Notes: a model not told the origin generated them from the sequence alone. Shown: positions 43,836 through 56,667, counted from the first letter of the stretch. The stretch is DNA of 64,000 nucleotides from Cymbomonas tetramitiformis (GCA_001247695.2 LGRX02027793.1:1-64000); one strand, 5' to 3'. Program-made: numbers and translations.

Positions 43836-45910
43836 ACCACTTCAGAGACCCAGTGGTGTCTTAAGACCGGTGAACGGGTGCGGGCGACGAGACGGAGACG
43901 GCGTGAGGAGGCGACGACACGTCTGCAGGGTGTGTCTGGTGCCGAAGCCGGGGATGAACAAGTGGCGTCTTGTGATGGACTTCAGCTGGTTGAGCGCGCA
44001 CTGCATCAAGTAGCCCTGCAAGATGGAGACGCTGTATGAATCGCCAAGCCGGATAAGTGGTGTTTTAGTTTCGACCTCCAGGACGGGTACCACGTCGTGG
44101 GGACCGACTCCGCGTTCCAGGAGTACATGCAGTTCGACGTGCGGGGGGGAATCACTCCAGTGCGAAACCCTTCCCTTCGGGCGGAATGACTCCCTGCGCA
44201 ATTTCCTCGAGGTGATAAAAGTCCTCGTGGAGTGCCTTTGCTCTCCTTGGTCCGCAGCGAATCAACAAGAACTGCTGAAGCTGCAAAGCGGAAGCAAGGC
44301 ATGCAAGCGCTGGGCAGCCGAGCTGCAGAATGTGGCCTGGAAGAACATCAGCAAGGAGCGCAAGTGCTCCCCTACACGGACAACTTCTTGGTGTCGTTGA
44401 GCAGCAAGGTCGAGGCTCTCAGAGAACGCGAGCTGGCGAGCCGAGTTCTACGGCGACTTGGTTGGAACGCAAGGAGAAGAAGGTGCAATGGGAGCCCACG
44501 CAACTGGTGGAGCACTTCGGGTTAGAGGTCCACCTGAAGGCGGGACAGTTCCGCATGACGTCTCCACAAAATCCAGCAGGCGAAGGCGCTTCTCAGCGAG
44601 GCGTCTCGGAAGCGGAGGGGGTTTCCATCATGGAAGCTTGCAGCATTCACGGGACTGTCAGTCGGTGTACCTAGCAGTTCCTCGAGCGGGATGTATCTCA
44701 GGGAGCTCCACTTCGTGATCTCCACGAAGCGGGGATGGGGCGCAAAGGTGAAGCTCACATGTCAGGCGTGGAGCGACATCGAGTGGTGGCTCAGGCTGCC
44801 GGCTCCGAGCCGGTGGAATGGGCGCAAGATCTGGCCCAATCCCAGACGAAGCTGCACACGGACTCGTCATTGTTTGTAAGGGGAGGGGTGCTGAACCTCA
44901 AGCACACGGTGAGGGGGTTCTGGCCGGACGAGTTCCGCTACCTGCACATCACGCGTCTGGAGCTAGAGGCCATCTACAAGACAGTGCAGTCGTATCTGAG
45001 GGAGCTCATCAGCAAGGTGGTGCAGCTGTTCTGCAAGAACCAGGTGGTCGTGGCCATGCTCCCCTACTTCACTTTGCGGAACCCCGAGCTGATACGACGG
45101 ATGCGACGCCTGTGGATCCTCCTGGACTTAAACGGTATCAAGCTCCAGGCGAGATACATCAAAAGCGAAGCAAACAAGTGGGTGAATCGGCTGTCTCAGG
45201 ACTGGGACGTGGACGATTAGCGGATAAATTGGAGGTGGCTCCAGGTGGATAGAGCGGGAAACGCACCGACACACTGCGGACCGGTTCGGGTCCGAGCTCT
45301 CTGCTCAGCTGCCGTGTGATAACGCGCAGTGGTACGACCCGGGCTGCGAGGGGGTGGACTCATTGGTCTACTCCTGGCAAGGAGATGTCAATTGGGTACA
45401 CCCACCCTGGTCTCTGCTCGACGAGGTGGCGCACAAGCCGCGAGAGGAAGGGTGTGCAACCACGAGGGTAGCGCCCTACTGGCCGGGGCAGATGTGGTTT
45501 TAGCGATTGCAGGCCTTGGCCGAGAAGGTGGCCATCTTGCCCAGGTGTGGGGAACTCTTTACTCCCACCAGGCTGGGAGGTTCCGAGCTGCTTGGGGGCC
45601 CAAAGTTGGACGACGTCATGTTCCACATGTCCACCTCCCAGTGAGCCACTGCGTGCAGGACGGGAGGAGAGCGGCCGAGCGGGACCGGCAGCCGCAGCTG
45701 GCACAAGGTTGCATGGTGAAGGCCTACAGGCTGATCAACGATGCTTGGTGCATCGGCACAGGGGGGGAGACCACGGTGGATGGCAAGACTCCCGAAAGCT
45801 ACGATGACGGTGACACGGAGTTCGTGGACATGAGCAAAGAGAAGTATGAGGTGGTCTCGGCTGCGGCTACGGTACCGAGCGGCTGGGATGCGGCGCTTCA
45901 GGAGCGCTAG
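43836..45910 (+). pseudogene. Decayed YR-element ORF2 with Tudor-like relic
   Basis: Pieces in order: CLVPKPGMNKWRLVMDF, LPFGRNDSLRNF, LPYTDNFLVSLSSK (catalytic YMDD changed to YTDN), KLHTDSSLFVRGGVLNLK, HITRLELEAIYKTVQ, LFCKNQVVVAML (RNase H Asp changed to Lys), RYIKSEANKWVNRL, WVHPPWSLLDEVAHK, and finally ESYDDGDTEFVDMSKEKYE, a remnant of the Tudor-like module. Numerous frameshifts and stops; no recombinase remains. It is more divergent from copies 1-3 than they are from each other, so it is an older insertion or another subfamily. Confidence 0.8.
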
Positions 45911-46934
45911 AGAGGGGAGCTGGGTTCCTAATAAGCATAACGTAAGGTAGCAATGCAGCGCAAGAAGTGTGATTGTTGTTTGTGAGCGGCGGATATATTG
46001 CAAGGACAGTACGTGGAGTAAGTCTTAGATGTATTTATTTACTTTTCAGAAGGTTGGACAATGGTGCACAAGCCTCGTCGACCACCCCGTACGGTGGTAG
46101 AGACCGGAGTGTTAGGAGCGTAAACAAGACGCTCATCAACTTCAGTATTTTCGGAAACAAGCCTGCGTGGGGAGGCACATTGAGCTTCTGGGATGTCATT
46201 GGGTATGCGACAGGTCAAAATCCGTGATGCCTCTGCTTATCAATTATTTTTCGTTTTTCGTGGTTTATTTTGCTTCTATACTACCGCCGGCGAGTCTTGC
46301 TTCCCTTGATGTGACGGCCCGTATCGGAAATGAGGAACTGTGATCTGGTGATGAACATATCAGAGGTTGACAAAGTAAAGTCAATCTCGGGAGAGTTCTG
46401 AGGTTTTGCCTGAGATTACTGGGAGTTGGCAACGATTGAGTACGACGCCTGGGAATTGTGCCATCACTAGTTGAGAGATGAGCCGACAACACTGAGTAAT
46501 GAAACTACCATATGCACATAGAGGGCGATTGTAACCAGGTGTTGTGCTATCGGTACCTGTACATAATTTATGCGAGGTAGTACATAACATTATACTAAGA
46601 AAGGAGCGTGAATGCAGTGCACTAGACACGCAATATGAATGATGATGATTTTTTAAACATTAGATTTGTCATACCGCTCGCCATATGAATATTCCATTCC
46701 TCCAAGCCACCGTCTCATTACATTTCCATCTTCAGTCGGTTTATTTCGAAGCATGACATTTGAGCCTGTGCACATTTGACATGCACACAAGGTGTGCCGC
46801 CCTCGCTTGCACACAGATACAGCAGGTCACGCCCGTGAATACCGCGAGCATGCTGTGGAGCCAATAATATCCACTACAATGCAAACTGCTTGGTACCGCG
46901 CGACGCGTGTATAGGTGCTCTAAGGAGTACTCAC
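45911..46934. other. Intron; includes a plus-strand exon-like piece and segmental repeat
   Basis: 46049-46204 (+) has a polypyrimidine acceptor (ttacttttcag) and a donor (TTGG|gtatgc) around an open stretch. 46670-46934 is homologous to 52880-53197 and 42570-42713. The rest is unassigned. Confidence 0.45.
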
Positions 46935-47012
46935 CGCACGGTTATCCGCGATGGTGCTATTTATGATAGTAAGCGTGCTTCCTGCATAAACGTAGGCAAC
47001 TCCCCCATATGC
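46935..47012 (-). CDS. Giant gene, beta-helix exon
   Basis: 78 nt, phase 0 both sides: catggcag|GCATAT, CGTGCG|gtgagt. Encodes AYGGVAYVYAGSTLTIINST then IADNRA. Confidence 0.8.
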
Positions 47013-50000
47013 CTGCCATGAAAAATCAATGCACAACACCACCCCCATGACACAAAACTCACGCCTCCGCATTGAATACCCCCCATTCATACCCTTCATA
47101 AATCACTGCGAGCTATTATTCTGGTCATTTGTATGAATGTGCCCGTGATCTTTTCCACTTTGTGCAAAGTGGGAGAAGTGGCTCACAAACAATTCAATGC
47201 AATTTAACGAATTCAACGAATACCGCCCTCCCCAAATCGGAATTGCTATGGTAAATTGGAACATAAATTGGTACGTCGGATCTGATAATAGTGCCAGGAG
47301 GTGTGAATATCCTATCATTATGAGATCTATCTTCGAAGTTGGCACCCGTCTCTGATAATCACAGACGTGTACATTAGACGTTCAGCAACCCATGCCGAAT
47401 TGCTTTTTCACTTCTCAAGCTCCCAGCTGCTTCATGTCGTTTTTGTTTTGTTTTTTTGAAAGCGCAAATGCAAATCTTGAGACCGTACGAGTGCTTACGT
47501 GCACCCGTTCTTTCTTATTTGCGTTGCCGTGCGTCGTCGAAGGGCTGTCGTTGATACCGATTGTCTTGCCTGGCAAGCCTGAGAAGTTTGTGCGGCTCTT
47601 GATGACTTCGCCACATACGTTTAGTGTTCTTGCCACACGGCGCTCTTGCGTTCGGTGAACCATGTGGCGGAAATCTCCAGGTTTCTTAGGGCTTGCCACA
47701 ATGCCGCCCATTGATTGCTTTATGATTTGCCTATCAAGGGGTGGCTTACGGTGTAGCCTTATCTTGTCGAATGGTTCTGGAAGACACTTTCTGGTTCCTA
47801 TGGTTAAGACCTATCGCAGGCGGCACGATAACATTGGGTTGCCATGTAGGAAGAAAATGGAAAAAAGCCAAGAATGCCCGAAACGCCCTTCCTTCCACGC
47901 ACATGCCCGGGACGGTGCAAAGATTCTCCACAATAGGTTGTAGAGAAGAAGAGGACGGGGTTGTCAAGTTCCGGCCAGATTGGGGTCATTCTACATGATT
48001 GGCGCTTGTCGGCTTCCACATAGTCCACGTCACAATCCACCTCGAGAAGGGGGATTTTCCTACTTGAAGCCTGCCTGAGATCCTCTTACGTCGTGGTTAC
48101 CGAATGCCAACATTAGACCTCACCGCAACCCACTGTGGTGTCCTGGTGTTTGCTCGATCCCACGGAATGGCGAAGAACTAGTGGACATGAGGACCGCCTT
48201 CGCGTATGGAGAAGGGCCTGATCATGTGTGCTGACGAGGCAATTATTCTGCAAGGAGATTTTTTCATGGGATCCACTGAAGAGCTTGTGTATTTCAAGAT
48301 ATGGCTTACGCGAAGGCGATTTGACCATAACTTTCCAATACCTTGGTCAGTTTGATTTCCGAAGTGCGCAATATGCTTAGTATGCTTTGGGCATCGTATT
48401 TATCCAATAAAAGATTTTCATACACTATTGTCTTAACTCGCCTTCGCATAAGCCATACCTTGATTTCGTAAATTTTGTGGCGTTGTCTGCTCTTTTACAA
48501 CACATGCTTCTCATTTGCTTGTGTTGACATCCTCCTAGCCAATGGGTTGGCTGTATGAATGCTCCTTTTGCGTGCACTTGGTTGGGCATGCCGAATGCTG
48601 GGCATCGGTGTTCATGTTTTCTTTGTGTTGTTTTTTTGCATTGTTCAACTACCAAGATTTTTTTCTGCTTATCAGTATCGTTGTTTTTTGCATCCGTGTT
48701 CTTATCCACATCCATAACAAGTGTGTCATCGGACAGTCACCGTACGGTCCCAACTCTTTTTACCGGAACGCCAGACAAAATAAATGTATGCCCGAGTTGA
48801 GAATCTTCCCGGCCACAACTCGTGGGGCAATCTCCACTTCTCTGACGGCATTGATATCCTAAGAAATTTCCTTCGATGCAAGAGAACACGGCGGAAGCGC
48901 ACGGCCGGAGCCTTCTTGAATCGTGTTGGCCCAAGATCCGGGCTTAAGAGGTTGCCATGCCTTCCTCGGGTGTTTCATGTAAAGCGTCGCTAGCAGGGGC
49001 CCAATAATCTTAGACATGCTCTTCACGAACGGGTGACGCAGAATGGCCCATAATGTGGTGGCGGGCAGACCGTGAGACTCTCATCCAGCCAAAGGCTCGG
49101 GAGTATAGATGGTGGCAGATGGAGAAGAGCTAGCCAGAGAGGCTGTAGCTTGGGAGAAGAGGAGAGGAATTAGACTTGCTACACTAAATGTGATTTCTAA
49201 TGAAACTAGCAAGCAACCATTCCTGCTCGTTTCTTGCAGTGTTGTCTTGTGGGCACCCTGTTTGCATTTTGTTTTCGGGAATAATCAGAGTTTGCTTGCG
49301 TGATGTTATCTATGTGGCTCTCAGTGGTAGGGACTCTGCGATTTTGGCTGTTGCCATTTGGCTTGACATTCTGCTTGATTCATGCTGGCACGCCCGTCGG
49401 ATTATGCTATGTCCTTACCGTTAGGGCGACCCAGGTTGCTCTACCTTGAGACATAACTTCCTACGATGTCTCTTTTGTTTCTCTCGAAACACATATGCAT
49501 ACCACAGCGTCACCTTGTGTTATCCTCCACTGCACCTTATTATGAGATAGTTTGAGCTCATCGCATATTGGTTGTATATGTGACACTGTGTATGAGACGG
49601 AGACTGCTGTTTGTCAGGAGAGAGTTTTCTTTCAAAAAGAGGAGCCAGGCTGACTATGCCAGTTCAAACCCTTTCCGAAGAGAGTGCCGAGCAGCTATTG
49701 CAAAGAATTAACTGATTATAACACTACAGCGCCACATTCTGGCATTCGGTAGAAGGGTAGTAAAGAGAGAGACGAATGTTAACAGAACAAAACGATGACG
49801 GATACTAGCATGCTTTCAATAATGATTGATGCTGAACCATCGAGTTGCATATTACAACTGGCAACGTCAATATACTCTTGCAAACAAGATATTGCCCGGT
49901 GTCTTTGTGTGTGCATATATGTATGCCAGTGACTCACAGCGCAAATGCACCCTTTCTGAATATTGACGTGTGCAGCGTTGCAGTGTAAGCTATTAGATAT
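47013..50000. other. Long intron segment without recognised features
   Basis: No domain, RNA gene or tandem repeat could be supported. A short inverted repeat (agatatggcttacgcgaagg near 48298 versus its complement near 48433) brackets about 110 bp. Several frames of 60-106 codons exist on both strands (for example 47662-47943 + and 48425-48715 -) with no recognisable family; one may be a decayed transposable element. Confidence 0.35.
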
Positions 50001-51455
50001 GATCAGTTCATAGCCAGCGCCAGCCAGTAGGCATGATCAGTCCATAGCCAGTGCCAGCCATCAGGTATGATGAGTCCGCTAGCTAGTGCCAGCCATTAGG
50101 TATGATGAGTCCAGTTAAAGCCAGCCATTAGTATGATCAGTCCATAGCCAGCGCCAGCCATTAGGCATGATCAGTTCATAGCCAGCGCCAGCCATCACAG
50201 TGGCATGACTGCCCATAGCCAGCGCCAGCCATCAGGTAAGGACCAGTCCACAGCTGTGCCAGCCATTAGGTATGATCAGTCCATAGTCAGTGCCAGCCAA
50301 TAGGTATGATCAGTTCAGGGCCAGTGCCAGCCATCAGGTAAGTGACCAGTCATAGCTGGGGTGCCAGCCATTAGGTATGATCGTCTGCATAGCCAGCGTT
50401 CTCAGCCAGTAGGCATGATCAGTCATAGCCAGCGCCAGCCATCAGCTATGATCAGTTCATAGCCAGTGCCAGCCATCAGGCATGATCAGTCCATATTAGT
50501 GCCAGCCATCAGGTATGATCAGTCCATAGCTGAAGCTGCCATTAGGTATGATCAGTCCATAGCCAGCGCCAAAGCCAGTAGGCAAAGTGATCGTGGTTCA
50601 TAGCCAGCGCCAGCCATCAGGTATGATCAATCCATAGCTAGTGCCAGCCAATAGGCATGATCAGTCCATAGTCAGTGCCAGCCAGTAGGCATGATCAGTT
50701 CATAGCCAGCGCCAGCCATCAGGTATGACCAGTCCATAGCTAGTGCCAGCCATTAGGTATGATCAGTGCATAGCTAGTGCCAGCCAGTAGGCATTAGATC
50801 AGTCTCAGGTAGCCAGCGCCAGCCATCAGGTATGATCAGTCTATAGCTAGTGCCAGCCATTAGGTATGATCAGTCCATAGCTAGTGCCAGCCAGTAGGCA
50901 TGATCAGTTCATAGCCAGCGCCCAGCCATCAGTATGACCAGTCCATAGCTATGCCAGCCATTAGGTATGATCAGTCCATAGCCAGCGCCAGCTAGTAGGC
51001 ATGATCAGTTCATAGCCAGCGCCCAGCCATCAGTATGACTAGTCTATAGCTAGTGCCAGCCATTAGGTGCGATCAGTCCAGCCAGCGCCAGCCACACAAG
51101 TAGCGATCAGTTCATAGCCAGCGCCGTCATCAGGTATGATCAGTTCATAGCCAGCCAGCCATCAGCAGGCATGACTTCGTGTGCATAGCTAGTGCCAGCC
51201 TATTAGGGGTATGATCAGTCCATAGCCAGCGCCAGCCAGTGGTGGCATGACTGTCTATGCCGCGCCAGCCACCAGGTATGATCAGTGTGGCCAGCCAGTG
51301 CCAGCCATTAGGCAGATCAGTCATCCATAGCCAGCGCCAGCCAGTAGGCATGATCAGTTCATAGCCAGCGCCAGCCATCAGGTATGACCAGTCCATAGCT
51401 AGTGCCAGCCATCAGCTATGATGAGTCTATAGCTAGTGCCAGCCAGTAGGTAAAT
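50001..51455. repeat. About 34-bp intronic minisatellite, about 42 copies
   Basis: Units alternate tatgatcagtccatagctag and tgccagccattagg with variants (agttcatagccagcgccagc). Many one-base indels give a ragged period, which might be true decay or assembly/sequencing error. It lies between exons 46935 and 51727. Confidence 0.9.
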
Positions 51456-51726
51456 ATAAGGTGCCTGTGAAATAGCATTGTTTTCCTCCATGCCATGCTG
51501 CTGCCCCATACGCATGGAATGGGGTTTTGATACGAGGCTCGTGGAAATAAGCCCCACAGCACCTACACTTTAGCACACGAGAGTGGAAGGGTATCAAGCA
51601 CACACGCCGGCACTCTCACTCACATTGCATCTGCTACCACTTTCGCTAGCATCGGGACTCGCTTTGCACAACCAGGTTGCACATGCACTCCACGCGCTGC
51701 ATTCAAGAACATTCAAGAGAACTTAC

Positions 51727-51810
51727 CGCACTGTTGCCACTGATTGTGTTATTCGTGATAATCAATGTGTTGTTCCCATCAATGTCCGTATATATAACTC
51801 CCCCATAGAG
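51727..51810 (-). CDS. Giant gene, beta-helix exon
   Basis: 84 nt, phase 0 both sides: catgacag|CTCTAT, AGTGCG|gtaagt. Encodes LYGGVIYTDIDGNNTLIITN then NTISGNSA, the most diverged of the four related exons. Confidence 0.8.
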
Positions 51811-53197
51811 CTGTCATGATGAAATAATGCACACCAACATCCTCACGGCATTCCTCTCTCCCCTTTGCACCTAACGCTCCCCTCCACTATCCATCCATTC
51901 CAAAGATCGATGCTCATGTGATGCACATCAACAATATAAGCCGCAGCATGATGAGCCGCTCGCCAGTGCCAGCCGTCAGCCGTATATATACCTCCGAAGG
52001 CAAACGCTGCAGCGTCTCCAAATGCCGCATACACCAGTTGATCGCAAACTGCCTACCCGCTGAAAATTCCGCCACTCGCAGAGATCGCTGCTGCCAACTC
52101 AGCTGCCTCCGCAGTTCCGAACAGTTCGCAACTCCAACAACGGATTCACCAAGGAAAGTGCCACAAAGACACTAGAAATATTCCACGACGTACACCGCAC
52201 GAGCATAAAAAACGGCAACGAAGAAAGTCGAAGCTCGGAACCGTCCGACGGATCACGAGACAGCCACACTAACAAGCCGCGCGACAACCACAAGCACGAG
52301 AAGTGAACGACCCCAACATTCGTCGTCAATTCCACACGTCAAGAAAAGTTCGCACTGCAGAACCACTCGCCCGAATTGAAGCCTTGCGAAGAAAGAAAAT
52401 TACTTCACTGTCGCGTGTAAACGTATCCTGCAGCAACTCCGCGGATCGCGAACCAGTAGACGAAAGCAGAAAGATCTCCACAGAAATACACGACGAAAGG
52501 CCCGCCTCCGTGACACCCCGATTGGGGCGTCACACACTCTGTGTCATATTCCGATCGGGCCCCCATCCCGGGCGCGGCAGAGTCGCGCCTGCTGCAATTC
52601 CAGTACAGAATAAACGAAAATATCACAGGCGATAATTGAGAAATGCACCCTGAAGCGCACGAGGCTGGCAGCGCACCAAGCACACTGCAGCCTACCTGCA
52701 ATGTGAAGCACACGAGGGTGACAGCGCACCAAGCACACTGCAGCCTACCTGGACTCTGAAGCGCACGAGGGTAACAGCGCACCAAGCACACTACAGACAC
52801 TCTCACTATTCACACAACCTCTACTAGGTCATGTTAGCCTCAGGAGTCGCACTGTGTGATCAGATGGTGCACGCACCCTAAGCACCACATGCACCGTACC
52901 GCTTGCCATATGGATATTCCACCGAGCTAACCACTGTCCCATTACATTCTCATGCTCACCGCAGTATGCTGTGCATCACGGCATCTGAGCATGTGCCGAA
53001 AAAGAATGTGGTCCCCCATATGTGGTCCCTGAGAAGAAGATTGTGGTCCCCCATACAAACAAAATGTGCTGCCCTCGCTTGCACACACATACAGCAGGTC
53101 ACACCCGTGGACGTCGCGAGCAAGCTTCAGATGCCCACTACTCCGCAGACTGGGGGGGCAAGCTGCGCGTGTATGGGCGCTCTAATGAGTACGTACC
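51811..53197. other. Intron with beta-helix-like relic and repeats
   Basis: On the minus strand 52034-51960 reads AFAFGGIYTADGWHW, possibly a dead beta-helix exon. 52640-52805 holds about three 57-bp units with cagcgcaccaagcacactgc, related to 42980-43290. 52880-53197 is the segmental repeat shared with 46670-46934. No other gene is supported. Confidence 0.5.
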
Positions 53198-53278
53198 GCA
53201 CGGTTATCATTGATGCTGCTATTCGTAATCGTCAACGTCCTGCCCTCAGAAATATAGGCAACTACCCCAGATTTGGAC
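53198..53278 (-). CDS. Giant gene, beta-helix exon
   Basis: 81 nt, phase 0 both sides: attacag|TCCAAA, CGTGCG|gtacgt. Encodes SKSGVVAYISEGRTLTITNS then SINDNRA. The outer boundary may be off by one base. Confidence 0.8.
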
Positions 53279-53929
53279 TGTAATGATAACCCAATAACAC
53301 ACATCACCATCCCCACGACCATCCCACGACATTCCTCTCACTCCCCAGCACCAAATCCTCCCCTCCACTATCCATACTTTGCGAACGATGATGCTAATCT
53401 GCAGCTTTACTATGAAGACCACGATTTGATAGATGTTGGAATTCCGTTAGGTAGTATCGCAAAATGCAAACAATATTTACCACTCGTAAACTTTATAGAC
53501 AATGCACTCGGCAAACCGCCGTGAATTTAGGCGCCATATCATTAGTTTACGATTTGGTCATGCTTTGTCGATGGTTGGTCGGCTGATCGCGGAGCAGGGC
53601 GAGGGTGAAAGTTCTGGTCTCATATCACTCACAGGTTCTCACTAACTGTCACAACACTCAGATCCCTCACGGTAACTGTCCAAATTTGCTCGTACTACTG
53701 CAACGTATCTGCATCGTTGCTTTCTTATTTGAGTCTACTGTTACAATCAGTGTTGTAGGGTTTCGGCCCCTTAATTTAGGGTGTCTCAGGGTTTCTTTTG
53801 CTCTTAACATCGTATTGCTGGCAGGCACACTGCATAGCATCTTGTCCAAATATGAGTGCAACGGCATGGTTGTGGTTTCAGTATCAGGGAACCGTGACTC
53901 CCGCAAGGCAATCAGTGCAAGGGCTTCAG

Positions 53930-55720
53930 TCACGTGGAGTTTGTGCTGGGGGTAGAGGGCTACAGGTGCAAGTTGGTGGCGGATGCGCAGGTTCGGATGA
54001 GGGCAACCCAGTTTATCATTTTCAACCCCTTGGGACAGCCCTTGGGGATTCTGGCTGTGACGTGGGTGGGCAAGCTCTCTCAAGACCAGGCTGTAGGGGC
54101 AGAGTGGTGGCGTGGGATGTGGGCTTGGTGGTGGAGGGGTGGCTCGAGTTGCGGAGGTGAGCCGGCTCCAGAGGCACAGCAGCAGTGCACCGGCAGGACA
54201 GCCGCAGAGGGGCTCAGGTGGCCCAGTGAGGCTCGGTGAGCAGCGGGGTGGTCCTGCGCGTGGGCTTGGTGGTGGTGATATGGTTTGCGCAGCTCGGGGG
54301 GCAGGGATGATTCGGATTCAGGCACAAGGCAGTAGTGCGCTGGCGGTGCAGATGCAGAGGGGCTCGGGATGCTCAGGGACGCTTAGGGGGTCCCATTCTT
54401 CACTTGTGAGCTCCGGAGAATCCGGATAAGTGTCCCGAAGTGTGTGCGGAATCCTTTGATCCCCGGCGTGGGTACATAGTGCAGTCTTCTGTGGCTACGG
54501 GGTGCCAAAGGAGTCGCAAGGATAAGCATTCACACACATGCTGGCGGTGCGGATGCAGATGGGCTGTCAGCGACTTCCCTTCCTTGATGGTGCCGAAGAA
54601 GATGTGGGGACTGTTCATCGAGTGTGTGATGGTTGCACTTCGGAGGATGCGGGTGGACACAGAGGACGTCGAGGCCTACAAGCTGCTCTTTTTGCTCTCG
54701 TGCCTGGTTCTTCAGCCGGTCCTGCAGGGGGTGAAGCAGGGTGTGGCCGAGGTCATTAAAGAGCGTTGCGCCCGCTTCCTGCGCGGTGAGTGGGAGGGGC
54801 TGCATGCGGAGGTGCCGGAGGATCGACGAGCTGTGGCCGAGGCGGATGAGGAACGAGTGCTCTGAGAAGCTGTGCGGTTGCTGAAGGCGGGGCAGCTGGC
54901 AAAGGCATGCGAAAGGCTGGAGCTGGCCAAGCTGGCACCGGCGACGGAGTAGACGTTGCTGAAGCCGGAGCGGTTGCATTCAGCAAAGACAGACAGGAGG
55001 CAAGATGCGGGGAAGGATCGCCGGCGGGAGCTTCGGGAGCAGGCGCTTTCGATGAGGCAATACGTAATCTGCTGCGGGCCTCCAGACCGGGCAGCTCTCA
55101 GTGGCGCTGGGAGCATATGTGGGCGGTCCATGTCTCCGGTGGGCGGGATGCACTGTTGGAGGTGTGCAACCATCTGGCGCGGTGGGTTGGGCCCCGGCAG
55201 GGGTTCGGGAGTGGTTGGCAGGCGATAGGTTACTGGCGTTGCTGAAGGACGACCTCAGCGTCAACGTCCGGCCGATTGAGTGTGGCGAAGTTCTCCAGAA
55301 GCTCGTGGCGAAGGTCATATGCAGGCAGCGTGTGAAGGCCTTCAGGGCTCAATTCTGTGGGCGGCGACAGGATGACGAGCATGGTGGACTGCGGGCGCAC
55401 CAGATTGGGCGGATCGACGAGAAGGGGTGGAGAGGTTGGTGCTGATGGACAGGGCGTGGGAGGACACGTTCAAGGAGACAGACTATGCCACGCAGGATGG
55501 ATTGGGTGGTGGGACTCAGGAATCTGAAGGAACGCAGCATGAGCAGTCTGGGCAGGCTTCCAGCGGGGCAGGCGTGATGACATCGAGGCTTTTGGAGAGC
55601 ATGGAGGATGTGCAGCGGGAGGCGGATCATTTGAGCAATGCATTGCTCACATGCAAGCATTTTCCTTTCGATGGAGACAGTTTAGATGGAGTCCATCTAA
55701 ACGGGATAACAAACAATTAA
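53930..55720 (+). pseudogene. Decayed LINE-like (non-LTR) retroelement
   Basis: 54440-54700 encodes FDPRRGYIVQSSVATGCQRS, KDKHSHTCWRCGCRWAVS (a Cys-rich finger) and a helical stretch. 55020-55245 has ASRPGSSQWRWEHMWAVHVS and RDALLEVCNHLARW. 55215-55440, in another frame, has GDRLLALLKDDLSVNVRPIE and CGEVLQKLVAKVICRQRVKA, which resembles the 'RPI...GE.L.RL..K' entry into the reverse transcriptase domain of non-LTR elements. The catalytic part is absent. At least three frame changes are seen. The family assignment is by motif memory and is moderate. Confidence 0.6.
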
Positions 55721-56145
55721 TGCAGATATCACGTAGTCGGTAAACATCTCCGACGATTTCTTGATTGGACTATTGATGGGACACCCCTTTTCAATTTTAA
55801 GCATTTGTAGCGAAGACGGTGACGTGTTGCCTTGTTCAACGAGGTCAAGACTGCAACGGAATCGTTCGTCTTTTGTGTCTTCGAATTCTGATGGAAATGT
55901 ACGAAGAATGAGCTAATAAAGGGGGTCAGGCTCATATCTGCCGCTCAAGTATTACACCCAAAGCATCTCCAGCCGTGTTGCAGATGGCATCACTCTGCCC
56001 TGAGATTCATTTCAATGATATCCAACATATCACCACCTAACAAAGTGAGCTGCGCTCTCCCACAGCCTAAATTGCTCACCAAAACCAAGGGTGACGGGCA
56101 ACCAACGTGGAGCTCCAGCAGACGCGAGCTTCACGAAGCACCCAC
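55721..56145. other. Intron, nothing recognised
   Basis: AT-richer than the exon array that follows. The first unit of the exon/intron tandem array begins at about 56090. Confidence 0.4.
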
Positions 56146-56223
56146 CCAGGCAGTGTTCCCGGTAATGTTGCCTTCGCTGATTAACACATCGCCGCTGGAG
56201 TCTATGTAGGCAAACCCTCCATC
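56146..56223 (-). CDS. Giant gene, beta-helix array exon 8
   Basis: 78 nt, phase 0: tgtcacag|GATGGA, GCCTGG|gtgggt. Encodes DGGFAYIDSSGDVLISEGNI then TGNTAW. Confidence 0.75.
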
Positions 56224-56322
56224 CTGTGACACCATACCCTCATCCCCGGCATCATGGCTGCACGCGATGGGCACTCAACGTGGCGCTCCAGCAGGAGAGA
56301 GCTTTTACGAAGCACCACCCAC

Positions 56323-56400
56323 ATCAGCAGTGTTCCCGATCATGTTGCATTCGCTGATGGACACATCGCCACTCTTGTCTATGTAGGCGACACCTCCACG
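56323..56400 (-). CDS. Giant gene, beta-helix array exon 7
   Basis: 78 nt, phase 0: gtgtcatag|CGTGGA, GCTGAT|gtgggt. Encodes RGGVAYIDKSGDVSISECNM then IGNTAD. Confidence 0.75.
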
Positions 56401-56589
56401 CTATGACACCATACCCCCATCCCCGTTCCCCAGCGGGTGATCAGTGCGCCTCTCTGCATTGGCGCCCACATACACGCCCACCCACCAATTCCCTCCTCCG
56501 CATCGGCTCACTAGCATCATGGCTGCACGTGATGGGCACTCAACGTGGCGCTTCAGCAGGCGCGAGCTTCACAAAGCACCACCCACCAC

Positions 56590-56667
56590 ATCTGCAGTGT
56601 TCCCAGTCATGGTGCATTCGCTGATGGACACATAGCCGTTGGAGTCTATGTAGGCCACACCTCCACG
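56590..56667 (-). CDS. Giant gene, beta-helix array exon 6
   Basis: 78 nt, phase 0: gcgtcgtag|CGTGGA, GCAGAT|gtggtg (an alternative donor three bases on would add Val). Encodes RGGVAYIDSNGYVSISECTM then TGNTAD. Confidence 0.75.

Noticed and set aside
47392..49424. Several 60-106-codon frames as a host gene
   Set aside because: Frames overlap on both strands, none shows a domain or consistent splice sites, and no repeat family could be named.
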